Shown piece by piece: positions 47,136-56,525 of a DNA stretch of 64,000 nucleotides. Source of the DNA: Alloalcanivorax venustensis ISO4 (lineage in GTDB: Bacteria > Pseudomonadota > Gammaproteobacteria > Pseudomonadales > Alcanivoracaceae); contig NZ_ARXR01000006.1 of NCBI RefSeq assembly GCF_015356855.1, positions 1 through 64,000 on the forward strand, written 5' to 3'. The position numbers and the translations under genes were made by a program. How positions within the stretch are numbered: the stretch's first letter is position 1; every line of letters starts with the position of its first letter. Below the pieces are notes generated by a model that searched no databases, was not told the DNA's origin, and saw nothing but the letters and a program-made list of their open reading frames with translations.

Positions 47136-48602
47136 CTATCCCTTATTCTTTATATTGTTGTGCTGTTGCAGCCAGGCGTTGCCAGTGGTCGTCAGGCGGT
47201 ATTTTTGCAAACGACTATTGGGTTTGTCCGGTATCGTCAGCTCGACCAGCCCGGCTTCCAGCGCCGGGCGAAGGTAGGCATCTCTGAAATGCGGGGTATG
47301 CTTCAGGCCCAGCGCTTCCTGTAACTCCGCTCTCTTCATTTCACCTTCCATCGCCATCAGCAGACGCCCGATCTCGGGAGGCACTTGGTCGGTCACTTGG
47401 TCGGTCACTTGGTCGGTCACTTGGTCGCCACCCGCTCCTGAGCGCCACTCCGCCTCTGGTCGCCAAGCCACGGCCGTGAACTGATTGCCCGCCGGGTCGT
47501 CCAGCAGATCGATGCGGGGCCAGGCTTCCAGGGCGCGGGGGATGCCGCTGCCCATGCCGCGATAGGGCAGAATATGGCTCGCGTGCTCGGTGAGCGTGGG
47601 GTTGCGGCGGATGGTCTTGCCTCGGCGGATATCCTCCGGGCTCAGGCTGTCCGGCAGGTGGCCGGGGCTGACGATCTCGACCCGGTCGGCGAAGACCATC
47701 AGGCGAATGGAGGCACTGGTGAAGTAGTCCCGGTGGATCAGAGCATTGACCAGCAGCTCTTCCAGCGCGGTTTCGGGAATCTCCAGCTCGCCCAGAGTGT
47801 TGAAGCCGCGCCCGTGCTGCACATGGTGCAGGTTGCGCTTGATAAAGGCGAAGGCGCCCCGGAACTGCTCCAGCAGGGTGCCCTTGATGTCCTCACTGTC
47901 CAGGTAGCGGGTATCGTGCAAGGCCGTGCCGGGGAAGGCCACCGCCTTCACTTCAAAGGCCGGGCGCCAGCGCTGGGGGGTGCGGCCAAACAGTATCAGC
48001 CCGGTCAGATTCAGCTCCCGGCCATCGCCCAGGCCCAGGTTCTGCAGCAACTGCTCGCGGGTGAGCCCGGCGTATTCACTGCTCTCGCCATAGCGGCGGT
48101 TGAAGTAGTTGGCAAAGGCCTTCTCGTCGATATCCTCGACTGACGTACCCGCGACTGGCACTACATCGGCGTAAACCAGCCCGGAGCGCTGGAACATGCG
48201 CTGCATTTCCTCCCGGGAGGTGACATGGCGCTTGTCCGAACCCTGCTTGACCCAGATACGGCCCTGGTTATCCAGGTAGGGCTTGGCCAGCCCATCGGGC
48301 ACCTCCACCACCATCACAATCCCCTGATCCGTCTGCACGTTCTCGCTAAGCGGATGCACAGGCGGACGAACGTTATGAGAGGCCGCATTGCTAACCAACT
48401 GATTCAGCCGACGAATCGCGGCGCCATCCAGGCCCGCGATGGAGCCGTCGTCATTGACGCCCAGAAACAGCCAGCCCCCGCCGCTATTGGCAAAGGCGGC
48501 CAGTTCGGCGGCAAGGCCATCGGCGTTGGTGGCATTGCGTTTGAACTGGTGGCGGCTGTCTTCGCCACACGAAAGAATGCTGGTGAGTTCCGAAATATTC
48601 AT
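47136..48602 (-). CDS. AlbA_2/Schlafen-type ATP-binding protein
   Basis: 488-residue protein of the former AAA_4 family. An AlbA_2 domain (about 8-130) has [20 protein letters not shown] and [22 protein letters not shown]-like C-terminal domain has [37 protein letters not shown] and the glycine-rich [13 protein letters not shown] winged helix ends the protein. Between them is a TDQV repeat encoded by four 12-base units at 47382-47429. Family members occur in defence islands as regulators or effectors; the role is not known. It overlaps the DUF262 gene upstream by four bases. Confidence 0.88.
   Translation of the reverse strand: MNISELTSILSCGEDSRHQFKRNATNADGLAAELAAFANSGGGWLFLGVNDDGSIAGLDGAAIRRLNQLVSNAASHNVRPPVHPLSENVQTDQGIVMVVEVPDGLAKPYLDNQGRIWVKQGSDKRHVTSREEMQRMFQRSGLVYADVVPVAGTSVEDIDEKAFANYFNRRYGESSEYAGLTREQLLQNLGLGDGRELNLTGLILFGRTPQRWRPAFEVKAVAFPGTALHDTRYLDSEDIKGTLLEQFRGAFAFIKRNLHHVQHGRGFNTLGELEIPETALEELLVNALIHRDYFTSASIRLMVFADRVEIVSPGHLPDSLSPEDIRRGKTIRRNPTLTEHASHILPYRGMGSGIPRALEAWPRIDLLDDPAGNQFTAVAWRPEAEWRSGAGGDQVTDQVTDQVTDQVPPEIGRLLMAMEGEMKRAELQEALGLKHTPHFRDAYLRPALEAGLVELTIPDKPNSRLQKYRLTTTGNAWLQQHNNIKNKG
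47382..47429 (-). repeat. Four 12-bp tandem repeats coding for TDQV
   Basis: CACTTGGTCGGT occurs four times in a row on the plus strand, the last copy with one or two changes. Copy number changes would lengthen or shorten the linker without shifting the frame. Confidence 0.95.
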
Positions 48603-50980
48603 GCCACCCCTCTGGGGTGTGCTTCAATCTCTGTATCCAGTTCTTGGAGAAAATCCACTATCAATGCTCGATCGACCGTGCGCTGATAGCGGCCTTCCAC
48701 CTCTTCGAACTGCGACTTTAAAAAGATCCCTGCAAGAGCCACATCGTCTGGTATAGGCAAATAAACCAGATACTCATTCTCTCCTAGCCCAATTTCGATT
48801 GTCAGCAATACATTCAGTTGGTCAGAGGACAGACTAATATGCGGCTCGGAATAGGTGTCATTAACAGATTGATAGTCGGCCCTGAGCGAAGACAGCTTGA
48901 TTCCTCCGGCGCTAAGCTGCTTGTAGAGACAAAATGTGAAAAGCTCTGCGTGTGCACCATTCATCTGAGACCGCTTTAGCAAATAGATATGGCCTCGCTC
49001 ATCAATACGAATCATTTTTCGCTCACAGTAATCCAATACCGCAGGGCAGTGAGCAGCCTCTTGACGCCAGACTTCTAACGCTTTGTCGCCTTCGATCACA
49101 CTGTTGAGCTGATCAGCAAGATCCACTCCTGGCGAAAGCTTGCTGAACAGTGTTTTGAGCAGAGCGCGCGACCTTTTCGCACGAGCGCCTGCGCCGCTGA
49201 GCAATCGCTTCCAACTAGCCTCTTCGGTTGTAGCATTCACTACGAAAGAACGGTTTCGGCCGCTCGGAAGTAGGTAATCACCCAACGTCAGGAGTGCCCT
49301 TTGCCAGAGGTACTTGCCTGGATCTAAGAGCCCCTGTGCCGAAAACATGGTTTCTGCCAACTCCAAATCTCTTAAGAAAGCATCCTGGTAATCAGCATGA
49401 TCGGAGCTACTCCAACTTTCCGGCGCAGAGTCAGTACACTTTGCCGTCACTCCGGCGAACTCCAGAAGGAAGCCGACTTGGCCCCGGAAATAGCCATGAG
49501 CTTCAGCCCGATCGAGCAACGGCCGCCAGCCGTCGTCGGCCAGAATCAACTGCGCCTTAACCTTCTCCTCCTCAAGCTGCAACTCATTGAACCCGGTAAC
49601 TGGTCTTTCTGACTGAGCCATATGGGTAAGGATGTCACTAGTGTGCTCCAGCATTACCATTACACCCTGCACGCTACGCCTGAAGTCATCGGGTCGATTA
49701 TAGGCAGTATTCACCACCAGATTCCGGATGATACGCATCCACTCCTGAAAGGCGTCGACACTGCCCGAGCCATGGGCCAAAATAAACTGCGTATAAGCCA
49801 CGAGCTGAACTAGCTCGACATAAGAACAGTTTGCGCCGTCAACAGTGATCTTTCTAAAGAAAGCCGGCTCGTTAAAATAGCGCGTATCCGGCAACAACTG
49901 GCGTAGCTCGCCACTAGGGGTACACCATGTGTCAAGAAGACCAACTAGGAAGCGCGTAAAAGGCTCGTCCAACCAGCACTGAGTATGAAAATCATGGTAT
50001 GAGGGCGGATTAATGCCCTTCCGTAGCTTTCCAACATCATCCAAGTATTGGTCTGATTCAGGGGTACGACTCACCAGCGCCACTATACGAAATATATTCA
50101 TGAAAGCATCGTCATACAGTTCGCTTCCTTTTTTTCGATGCTTCCAGAAAAGGTCGGCCCAGTTGGTATCTAAGCGGCGGGAAACGTACTCAGCCGCGTT
50201 AAACTGCTGGCCTCCAAGAGCGAATGTTTCGCCCTCAAGCTGACCTGCTAGCTCTTCTTCATAACGTGCCTTGAACATCTCAAAAGCAGTAAGTGGCTTA
50301 CCGCGTGCGTTCATCTTGATATACAAATCATCGGATAGCCCGAAATTGCGCAGGTCCAACAACTGAAAGGTAATCGCCGGAGCCTTTTCATCCAGCAATC
50401 GCATAAACAGCCCCTCAGACAGGGCAAATCGCTGATGAATTGCATTCAGCATGTGCAATACCGACTGTATAGTCGGATCGAGCCTCCAGCTCCGGAAATA
50501 CCAGGGTTGGTCGGCGATCAGTTTTGCTAGGTCTGACACATCACCAGGCGCATACCCGGGGCGATAACATGTCAATGCATCAAAAAACTCATTGCTGCTA
50601 GGCCTTGTGCTATAGGCGAAACGGGAGCGGCCATTGCAAAGAAATACCCTCTCAAAGGTAGTCCATGCTTCATCACTCCAAGCCAAGTACCAGTGCAAGA
50701 GATAAAGCGTTGTCAGCCGTTGCTGGCCATCGAGAGGGGTAAAACGGGTTTGACCATCCCCACCCTCGACGCTGCCGTAAACAAAATCGAGATTCAGAGG
50801 CAGCGCCGGATCGCCGGTAGGCTTTTGCAGCGCTCTCTCAAGTGCGTCTAAGAAAGCATCCCGCACCTCTGTTTCCGAAGGGCGCCCCTGCGCGTAATCG
50901 CGCTGAATCATCGGCACCCGTATAGTTCCGTGCCGGTCCAGCAACTGTTTGTAATTGATCTGGCTGCCGATACTACTCAT
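48599..50980 (-). CDS. DUF262 domain protein, long form (GmrSD-like)
   Basis: 793-residue protein. The N-terminal DUF262 domain has TIRVPMIQRDYAQGR and the ParB/sulfiredoxin-like nucleotide motif FTPLDGQQRLTTLYLLHWYL, near residues 80-100. The middle third is helical. I find no clear HNH motif in the C-terminal half, unlike its neighbour. GmrS/DUF262 proteins hydrolyse nucleotides and couple this to a nuclease in type IV systems that attack modified phage DNA. Base composition is visibly lower in GC than the chromosome. It overlaps the preceding DUF262 gene by one base and the AlbA_2 gene by four. Confidence 0.88.
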   Translation of the reverse strand: MSSIGSQINYKQLLDRHGTIRVPMIQRDYAQGRPSETEVRDAFLDALERALQKPTGDPALPLNLDFVYGSVEGGDGQTRFTPLDGQQRLTTLYLLHWYLAWSDEAWTTFERVFLCNGRSRFAYSTRPSSNEFFDALTCYRPGYAPGDVSDLAKLIADQPWYFRSWRLDPTIQSVLHMLNAIHQRFALSEGLFMRLLDEKAPAITFQLLDLRNFGLSDDLYIKMNARGKPLTAFEMFKARYEEELAGQLEGETFALGGQQFNAAEYVSRRLDTNWADLFWKHRKKGSELYDDAFMNIFRIVALVSRTPESDQYLDDVGKLRKGINPPSYHDFHTQCWLDEPFTRFLVGLLDTWCTPSGELRQLLPDTRYFNEPAFFRKITVDGANCSYVELVQLVAYTQFILAHGSGSVDAFQEWMRIIRNLVVNTAYNRPDDFRRSVQGVMVMLEHTSDILTHMAQSERPVTGFNELQLEEEKVKAQLILADDGWRPLLDRAEAHGYFRGQVGFLLEFAGVTAKCTDSAPESWSSSDHADYQDAFLRDLELAETMFSAQGLLDPGKYLWQRALLTLGDYLLPSGRNRSFVVNATTEEASWKRLLSGAGARAKRSRALLKTLFSKLSPGVDLADQLNSVIEGDKALEVWRQEAAHCPAVLDYCERKMIRIDERGHIYLLKRSQMNGAHAELFTFCLYKQLSAGGIKLSSLRADYQSVNDTYSEPHISLSSDQLNVLLTIEIGLGENEYLVYLPIPDDVALAGIFLKSQFEEVEGRYQRTVDRALIVDFLQELDTEIEAHPRGVA

Positions 50981-52770
50981 CAGAGCGACTCCATATTTGC
51001 GCTGAAGAAATCAACCAATACGTCGGTAATGGTCGACACATAACCATTCCGATCAGCTTCACTCCAGAACATCAGGTTATCCACCTGTGGGCTGTAACAC
51101 TTTAAGAACACATTGCGGGTACACAGAGGCACAAAAATGCCTGCCTGATCGAGCTCCAGAAGACGCTGGCGCTTTACGGCGAAGACCGCATTCTTGTAAC
51201 CTCGGTTGGTACTTTCATCAAGCAGGGTCAGGTTCGAGATTCCATGCTCAGCATCCCCGTCATAGGCTTCATGAAAATAGTCAAGTACTCGAGGGTAAAG
51301 TCGCTCGAATAAGGCATTGGCGGCGTCCCCCTGAGATAGCTTTAAGAACTCTTGGATATTATCCTGTAACTGCGTTTCTACACCCTGTGACTTCAGGTAG
51401 CCAAAGGCATTCTCGAACCATCGCCGACGATCATGATGACGCTCAGGCCGATCATCTGTAACGGAGCGAATATGCTCGATGTCCCAGCGCTCTCGCTTGA
51501 AACTGTCAAACTGAAAACGCAGATTGGAGCGCCGGCTCTGCAGAATCGTAGCTAAGTTAAACAGCAGCAGAACTGCCCGAATTTCCCTCTGTCCAGATGA
51601 GGAAAGATAAGAAAGCTCCTCCAGCCGGTTGGCGACGCACTCACGAATTGACTCGCGCTCGTGTGGGCCCGGCATATCCTCACCCATGGTGTGCTTGAAA
51701 ATTTGCTTGCGAATACCTGACTCGAAAACGCTCTTGGTGCAATTCTCGGCAATTGTTCGAATATCGCTAATCGACACTCCCTGGCTCACTAAGAAGCCAA
51801 CCATGTGGTAGAGCACACGATTTTCGAACCACTCTTGCAGCATAAGAAAGCGCTGCTTGATCCTGCGCCACTCTCCCTCCGGTGTTGTGTTAGCCTTTTT
51901 AAGTTTCCGATTGAAGGCGTAGAAGACCGCATAGGCGTCGTGCTCCGAACCCGGAATCAACCCCTCTTCTTGGGCAACTAGGTCAAATAAGAAGCCAATG
52001 CGGCTCTGATCTGCCCCAGGTTCGTTGCTCAGAAAATACCAGAACGCATCAGATTGGAGTGATTTCTCCACTTGATCCCACTCATAGGCGATCTGCAACT
52101 GCGTACTGGTAGCTTCGGTGTCATCGGAGCCAGCGGTCCTACGCAAAAATAGCGCCCGAATCAACTCATCATTGGTCAACGGTATTTTGCCTACATTGAG
52201 ACGGGTAAACGCTTCAACCGGGTTATCCGCTACCGCCAGTTCGAACCAGATGACCTTGGTTTGGTTAAGTAGCGCATCCTTGATTTTTTCAACTTCGCTG
52301 TCACGCTCAGAAAACCAGGCTTCAATGGTACTGATTGCGTGATAAAGGTGATAAAAGTCAATATTCCGGCCGGCTGCATCTTCATCAGGGTTGTCCAAAA
52401 ATGCATCAAGCTCTGAGCGGGTCTCGTATTTTAGATTGAATAGCGTCTGACGGAACTTTTCGGCCAGGCGCTCATTGAAGTGACGCAGTATCAGAAGAAG
52501 CGTGGTCAGGCGCTGCTGGCCGTCAACTACTTCAAAATCGCCCGTTTCAGGGCGCGTTTTGATGACCAAAGGCTGTAGGCAATAGAATTCATCTGGCTGG
52601 GGATTTCGGCGTTGCGTAAACTCCTGGATGTCATCCAACAGCTGTTGCACCTGAAGCGGAGACCAGCGAAATCCTCGCTGATAGGCTGGAATGAAAAACT
52701 GACGTGCTTCACCGTCGGAGTCGGCACGTAGATCATTAACGGACCAAAGCGCGATCTGCTGATCACTCAT
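50980..52770 (-). CDS. DUF262-DUF1524 (GmrSD-like) nuclease
   Basis: 596-residue protein. The DUF262 domain has QFFIPAYQRGFRWSPLQVQQ and FEVVDGQQRLTTLLLILRHF. The C-terminal region has WDIEHIRS and NLTLLDESTNRGYKNAVF followed by KRQRL, the pattern of DUF1524/HNH nucleases (His-Asn-His/Lys). It thus has both halves of a GmrSD-type enzyme. As recalled, GmrSD cleaves glucosylated hydroxymethylcytosine DNA; the target here is unknown. GC content is low. It overlaps hsdS by four bases. Confidence 0.9.
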   Translation of the reverse strand: MSDQQIALWSVNDLRADSDGEARQFFIPAYQRGFRWSPLQVQQLLDDIQEFTQRRNPQPDEFYCLQPLVIKTRPETGDFEVVDGQQRLTTLLLILRHFNERLAEKFRQTLFNLKYETRSELDAFLDNPDEDAAGRNIDFYHLYHAISTIEAWFSERDSEVEKIKDALLNQTKVIWFELAVADNPVEAFTRLNVGKIPLTNDELIRALFLRRTAGSDDTEATSTQLQIAYEWDQVEKSLQSDAFWYFLSNEPGADQSRIGFLFDLVAQEEGLIPGSEHDAYAVFYAFNRKLKKANTTPEGEWRRIKQRFLMLQEWFENRVLYHMVGFLVSQGVSISDIRTIAENCTKSVFESGIRKQIFKHTMGEDMPGPHERESIRECVANRLEELSYLSSSGQREIRAVLLLFNLATILQSRRSNLRFQFDSFKRERWDIEHIRSVTDDRPERHHDRRRWFENAFGYLKSQGVETQLQDNIQEFLKLSQGDAANALFERLYPRVLDYFHEAYDGDAEHGISNLTLLDESTNRGYKNAVFAVKRQRLLELDQAGIFVPLCTRNVFLKCYSPQVDNLMFWSEADRNGYVSTITDVLVDFFSANMESL

Positions 52771-54026
52771 ACTCCTGCCTCCGCGACAGCTTCTGTTTCT
52801 ATAAGCCGGATGCGACCAGTCAATAGATCCTGCATCATGGCCTGCTTTATGGCGGCGGTTTTGGTGCGGCTTTGCTCTAAAAACTGTATTTCAGTGTCTA
52901 GGTCGGATAGGACTGAAGAAATAGCTCGCTGCTCCAAAGGCTGAGGGCAGTTAATTTCGATATTCTCGATTGTTCGCGCACTCAAGCTCGGAACGCCGGA
53001 TGCTTCGTTGTATTGAAGCCAGTCAATCATCAAAAACTGGTAGTAGAGGTACTTTGCGTCGTTATCTTCCTCAATAACAGAGTAGAATAATGTATCAACT
53101 GACCAAAAAGGCGTGGCCATATACCTCGGTTTATTAATCGTCCCTTTTCGCCCAATCAATACTGATGGCCGGTTATATAAGGCGTGCTTCGAAGTGCCGA
53201 TTACTCCACTGGTTGCCAGAATAGGAAATTGGCCATCTTTCACTTCGACCTCGTGCTGATTTCTTCCATGACAAATTGTTAGCAACTCACCAATACGCTT
53301 AGTTTCCCACTCCTGCTCAAACCCCGGCAGGCGGGTTTGGCCGGTGAGGAGTTGTTGCATGGTGGCTTGTTTGATGTCGCGCTTTTTGGCGATCAGGCGG
53401 TCCAGTTCTTCGAGCAGGGCGTCTACGTCGCTTAGGGCGGTGGCGATGGCGCGTTGTTCGCTCACATCGCTTGGCAAGCCGATCGGCATTTTATCAACGA
53501 TTGTAATATAAATGTGCTTGATCGTTGATCCACCTGCGTCTTCAATCATTCGTTTCTGATAGCTGTTGCCTTCCAGTAGAAACTTGATAAAAAGTGGGTC
53601 GGCCTTTCGGTTGGTGCGTATAACTGCCACTGATTGATTTATGCAAATAGTTTCTTCGCCAACAACGGCAAGGCGACCTAAAGTTCCGTCTTTAGTTAGC
53701 AAAATGTCGTTTTTTCTCGGTCTACTTTTGTCTGTGAGTAAATTTTTGTAAGCCTGAAGCGAAGTCATTCTTGCCGTGTCTAGCTGAATCCTACCATCTC
53801 CAATATCTGCAGCGGTAACCATGTAAATGCCACTTTCAACCGTCGGCATGGGATTGGTGAATCCATACGAAATAAAAGAAAGAAACGCTTCGAGCTTCTC
53901 ACACTCCCAATCCTCTGGAATAGCTCCCACTTTAGTCTGTTTATACCCCTCCGGCACCGCCGGCTTGGCCGCTTTCAACGCATACCCCGGCGAAACTTCC
54001 CGAATTTCCATTGCCTCCCGATTCAT
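52767..54026 (-). CDS. hsdS: Type I restriction enzyme, specificity subunit
   Basis: 419-residue DNA recognition subunit with two target recognition domains (about 30-180 and 240-380), each followed by a helical spacer: SDVDALLEELDRLIAKKRDI with KQATMQQLLTGQTRLPG, and SDLDTEIQFLEQSRTKTAAI with KQAMMQDLLTGRIRL. The half-site specificities cannot be predicted. I chose the ATG at 54024-54026 because it overlaps the hsdM stop codon (ATGA); an ATG six bases upstream is also open. The first recognition domain has lower GC, as often seen in exchanged cassettes. Confidence 0.95.
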   Translation of the reverse strand: MNREAMEIREVSPGYALKAAKPAVPEGYKQTKVGAIPEDWECEKLEAFLSFISYGFTNPMPTVESGIYMVTAADIGDGRIQLDTARMTSLQAYKNLLTDKSRPRKNDILLTKDGTLGRLAVVGEETICINQSVAVIRTNRKADPLFIKFLLEGNSYQKRMIEDAGGSTIKHIYITIVDKMPIGLPSDVSEQRAIATALSDVDALLEELDRLIAKKRDIKQATMQQLLTGQTRLPGFEQEWETKRIGELLTICHGRNQHEVEVKDGQFPILATSGVIGTSKHALYNRPSVLIGRKGTINKPRYMATPFWSVDTLFYSVIEEDNDAKYLYYQFLMIDWLQYNEASGVPSLSARTIENIEINCPQPLEQRAISSVLSDLDTEIQFLEQSRTKTAAIKQAMMQDLLTGRIRLIETEAVAEAGV

Positions 54027-56485
54027 ACCCACTCAACCCCCATCCTTTTCAGGTGCTCGTCCACTTTGGACGAAAGCTCCTCCACCCGCTGGGTGATTTG
54101 CGGCAGGGGCGTGGCGTAGCGTTCGGTCAGTTGGCGTACGCGGCTGGTGAGGGTTTGGGAGACGCGTTCCAGTTCGCCCTGTACGGCGGCTTCCAGGGCG
54201 GTGAGCCATTTGTGGTCCACCACCAGGGTTTTGATGTCGGCTTCGTTGAGTTTGGGGTAGTGCTCGTAGGCGAGCTGATCGAGCTCGGCGTCCTGTTCCT
54301 TGATCTGCTTTTTCAGTTCGCTTTGGCGCTTTTCCAAATCGCTCCACTGTTTGAGGATCTTGGCTTCCTCGGCGTAGTCGGGGTTCTTTTTTATTTCCCT
54401 AAGGCGTTTGTTGACTTCGCCCCTGTTGATTTTGTCCAACTCGGCAAAGGCGCCGTCTTCGCCGCTGTGCTCTTTTTCCAGCTCGGTCAGTTGGCTGGCG
54501 AGTGTTTCCTGTTCGGTTTGCAGGGCATCCAGCTCGGCCTGTTGGTCGGCGAAGTAGTGCTCCACGATATAGGGCTTAGACAGCAGGTCGCAGGTCCAGC
54601 CTTTGTCTTTCATCTGGCCTTTTTTCTTGCCGCTGGTGATTTCTTCTTTAATGCGGCGGGTTTTGGCTACCCAGCCGTCGGCGGCGATTTCGTAGGCGTC
54701 GTCCTGCAAGGTCTCGTACCAGTAGTCCATCAGGTGTTGGTAGATGTCGTAGGGATCCAGCAGGGGTGCCCGGCGAAAGCTGTCGAGCAGGTCTTCGCCC
54801 ACTTCGGTGATCAGTGCCTTGGGTTGGCCGTCTACGCCAAAGGCCTTGAGGCGCGGGGTGTTGCGCTGGCGCCAGTCCTTGAACAGGCCCATGACTTGCT
54901 GGCGGAAGCGGGCAAACTCTTGGTGTTCCAGAATCGTGGACTTAATGGCGGTAGCGTCCACCGCCGGGTCGGCGTAGCCCGGATGGCGGTTGGGTTGGAA
55001 CAAGGCTCTGCGCAGCGCGGGGAAGACCTGCCAGTAGGCGGCTAGGCCCGGCATGGGCGGGATGGCGTTCGGGTCGCCGTCGATATCCCGCTCGGGGATG
55101 CCGCCGTTCAGGTGGGCGTGGATGTCGTGGCGGTCTTCCGGTTCGCTGGTGTCGATATAGCGCGGCAGGTTGAGGTTGAAGTCGTTTTTGGCGTCGGCGA
55201 TTTCATCGAAGGGCACCATTCGGGCGTAGCGCGTTACGTCCATTTGCTTCTTGAAGGTATCCACCATGCGGTGGATGTCCTGCTCGCGCAGGCGGTTCTT
55301 GTTGCCGTCTTTGATAAAGCCTTTCGAGGCATCGATCATGAAAATGCCTTTCCTTCCCTGGGCGTTGTCCTTGTCCAGCACCAGGATGCAGGCGGGGATG
55401 CCGGTGCCATAGAAGAGGTTCGCCGGCAGGCCGATAATGCCCTTGAGAATGCCCGAGCGCACCAATTGCTTGCGGATCACCGCCTCGGCGTTGCCCCGGA
55501 AAAGCACGCCGTGGGGCAGGATCACCGCGCCTTTGCCGGCGCTGTTCATGGAGCGGACGATGTGCAGCAGGTAGGCGTAGTCGCCCTGCTTGGCGGGCGG
55601 CACGCCCCAACTGAAGCGCTGGTAGGCGTCGTCTTCCGCCGTCAGGCCGGTACTCCAGGCCTTGTCGGAGAACGGCGGATTGGCCACTACGTAGTCGTAG
55701 GTACGTAGCTTTTCGCCATCAAGAAATTTGGGGTTCGCCAGGGTGTCCCCCTGGACAATATTGGCGCCGGGAAAGTCGTGCAGGATCATGTTCATGCGGG
55801 CGAGGCCGGCGGTGGTCACGTCCTTCTCCTGCCCTTCCAGGGTAATTCGCTTGCCCGCCTCGGCCGCCACCTTGAGCAGCAAGGAGCCCGACCCACACGT
55901 CGGGTCATAAACCGTGGTGGCGCCCACGGCATTTTCGGGCGAGATACCGATGACCTGGGCGATCACCCGGCTGACTTCCGAAGGAGTGTAGAACTGACCC
56001 TTGCTCTTGCCGCTTTCGCTGGCGAAATGCCGCATGAGGTATTCGTAGGCATCGCCGAGGATGTCGTCGTGTTCAGCCCGATTCTTGGCGAAATCCAGCT
56101 CCGGCTTTTGAAAGATACCAATCAAGTTAGTGAGCCGGTCAACCATGGCTTTGTTTTCGCCAAGCTTGTTGGGATCGTTGAAGTCTGGGAAGTCACTGCG
56201 CGCCAAGCGAGCGTTGTTATCGATCAGCGGCTGGATAATCTGAATATTGATTTTGTCGCCGATATCGCTCTTACCCTTGAGCTGGATCATGTCCTTAAAA
56301 CTGGCGCCCTTCGGGATCACCACCGGCGGCGCGAAATCGTCGGAATCCGCGTACTTGTCCGAGATGTACTTGATGAACAGCATGAACAGGACATAGTCCT
56401 TGTACTGAGACGCGTCCATACCTCCGCGCAGTTCGTCGCAGGAGGCCCAGAGGGAGGAATAAAGTTCGGATTTCTTGATTGCCAT
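54023..56485 (-). CDS. hsdM: Type I restriction enzyme, methylase subunit
   Basis: 820-residue adenine N6-methyltransferase subunit. The AdoMet site is TTVYDPTCGSGSLLLK and the catalytic motif is VVANPPFSDKAW, both in the N-terminal 300 residues. An N-terminal HsdM_N helical domain has MAIKKSELYSSLWASCDELRGGMDA. It is longer than EcoKI-type HsdM: about 300 extra C-terminal residues include a Lys/Glu-rich coiled coil (EKRQSELKKQIKEQDAELDQ). ATG at 56483-56485. It overlaps hsdS by four bases and follows the Mrr-like gene by 40 bp. Confidence 0.97.
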   Translation of the reverse strand: MAIKKSELYSSLWASCDELRGGMDASQYKDYVLFMLFIKYISDKYADSDDFAPPVVIPKGASFKDMIQLKGKSDIGDKINIQIIQPLIDNNARLARSDFPDFNDPNKLGENKAMVDRLTNLIGIFQKPELDFAKNRAEHDDILGDAYEYLMRHFASESGKSKGQFYTPSEVSRVIAQVIGISPENAVGATTVYDPTCGSGSLLLKVAAEAGKRITLEGQEKDVTTAGLARMNMILHDFPGANIVQGDTLANPKFLDGEKLRTYDYVVANPPFSDKAWSTGLTAEDDAYQRFSWGVPPAKQGDYAYLLHIVRSMNSAGKGAVILPHGVLFRGNAEAVIRKQLVRSGILKGIIGLPANLFYGTGIPACILVLDKDNAQGRKGIFMIDASKGFIKDGNKNRLREQDIHRMVDTFKKQMDVTRYARMVPFDEIADAKNDFNLNLPRYIDTSEPEDRHDIHAHLNGGIPERDIDGDPNAIPPMPGLAAYWQVFPALRRALFQPNRHPGYADPAVDATAIKSTILEHQEFARFRQQVMGLFKDWRQRNTPRLKAFGVDGQPKALITEVGEDLLDSFRRAPLLDPYDIYQHLMDYWYETLQDDAYEIAADGWVAKTRRIKEEITSGKKKGQMKDKGWTCDLLSKPYIVEHYFADQQAELDALQTEQETLASQLTELEKEHSGEDGAFAELDKINRGEVNKRLREIKKNPDYAEEAKILKQWSDLEKRQSELKKQIKEQDAELDQLAYEHYPKLNEADIKTLVVDHKWLTALEAAVQGELERVSQTLTSRVRQLTERYATPLPQITQRVEELSSKVDEHLKRMGVEWV

Positions 56486-56525
56486 GTGTTTACGCTCCGC
56501 TTGGGCTTAATGCGTTGGGGAAAAG

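Noticed and set aside
47382-47429. Short tandem repeats considered as a CRISPR-like array
   Set aside because: Units are contiguous without spacers and lie inside a coding frame.
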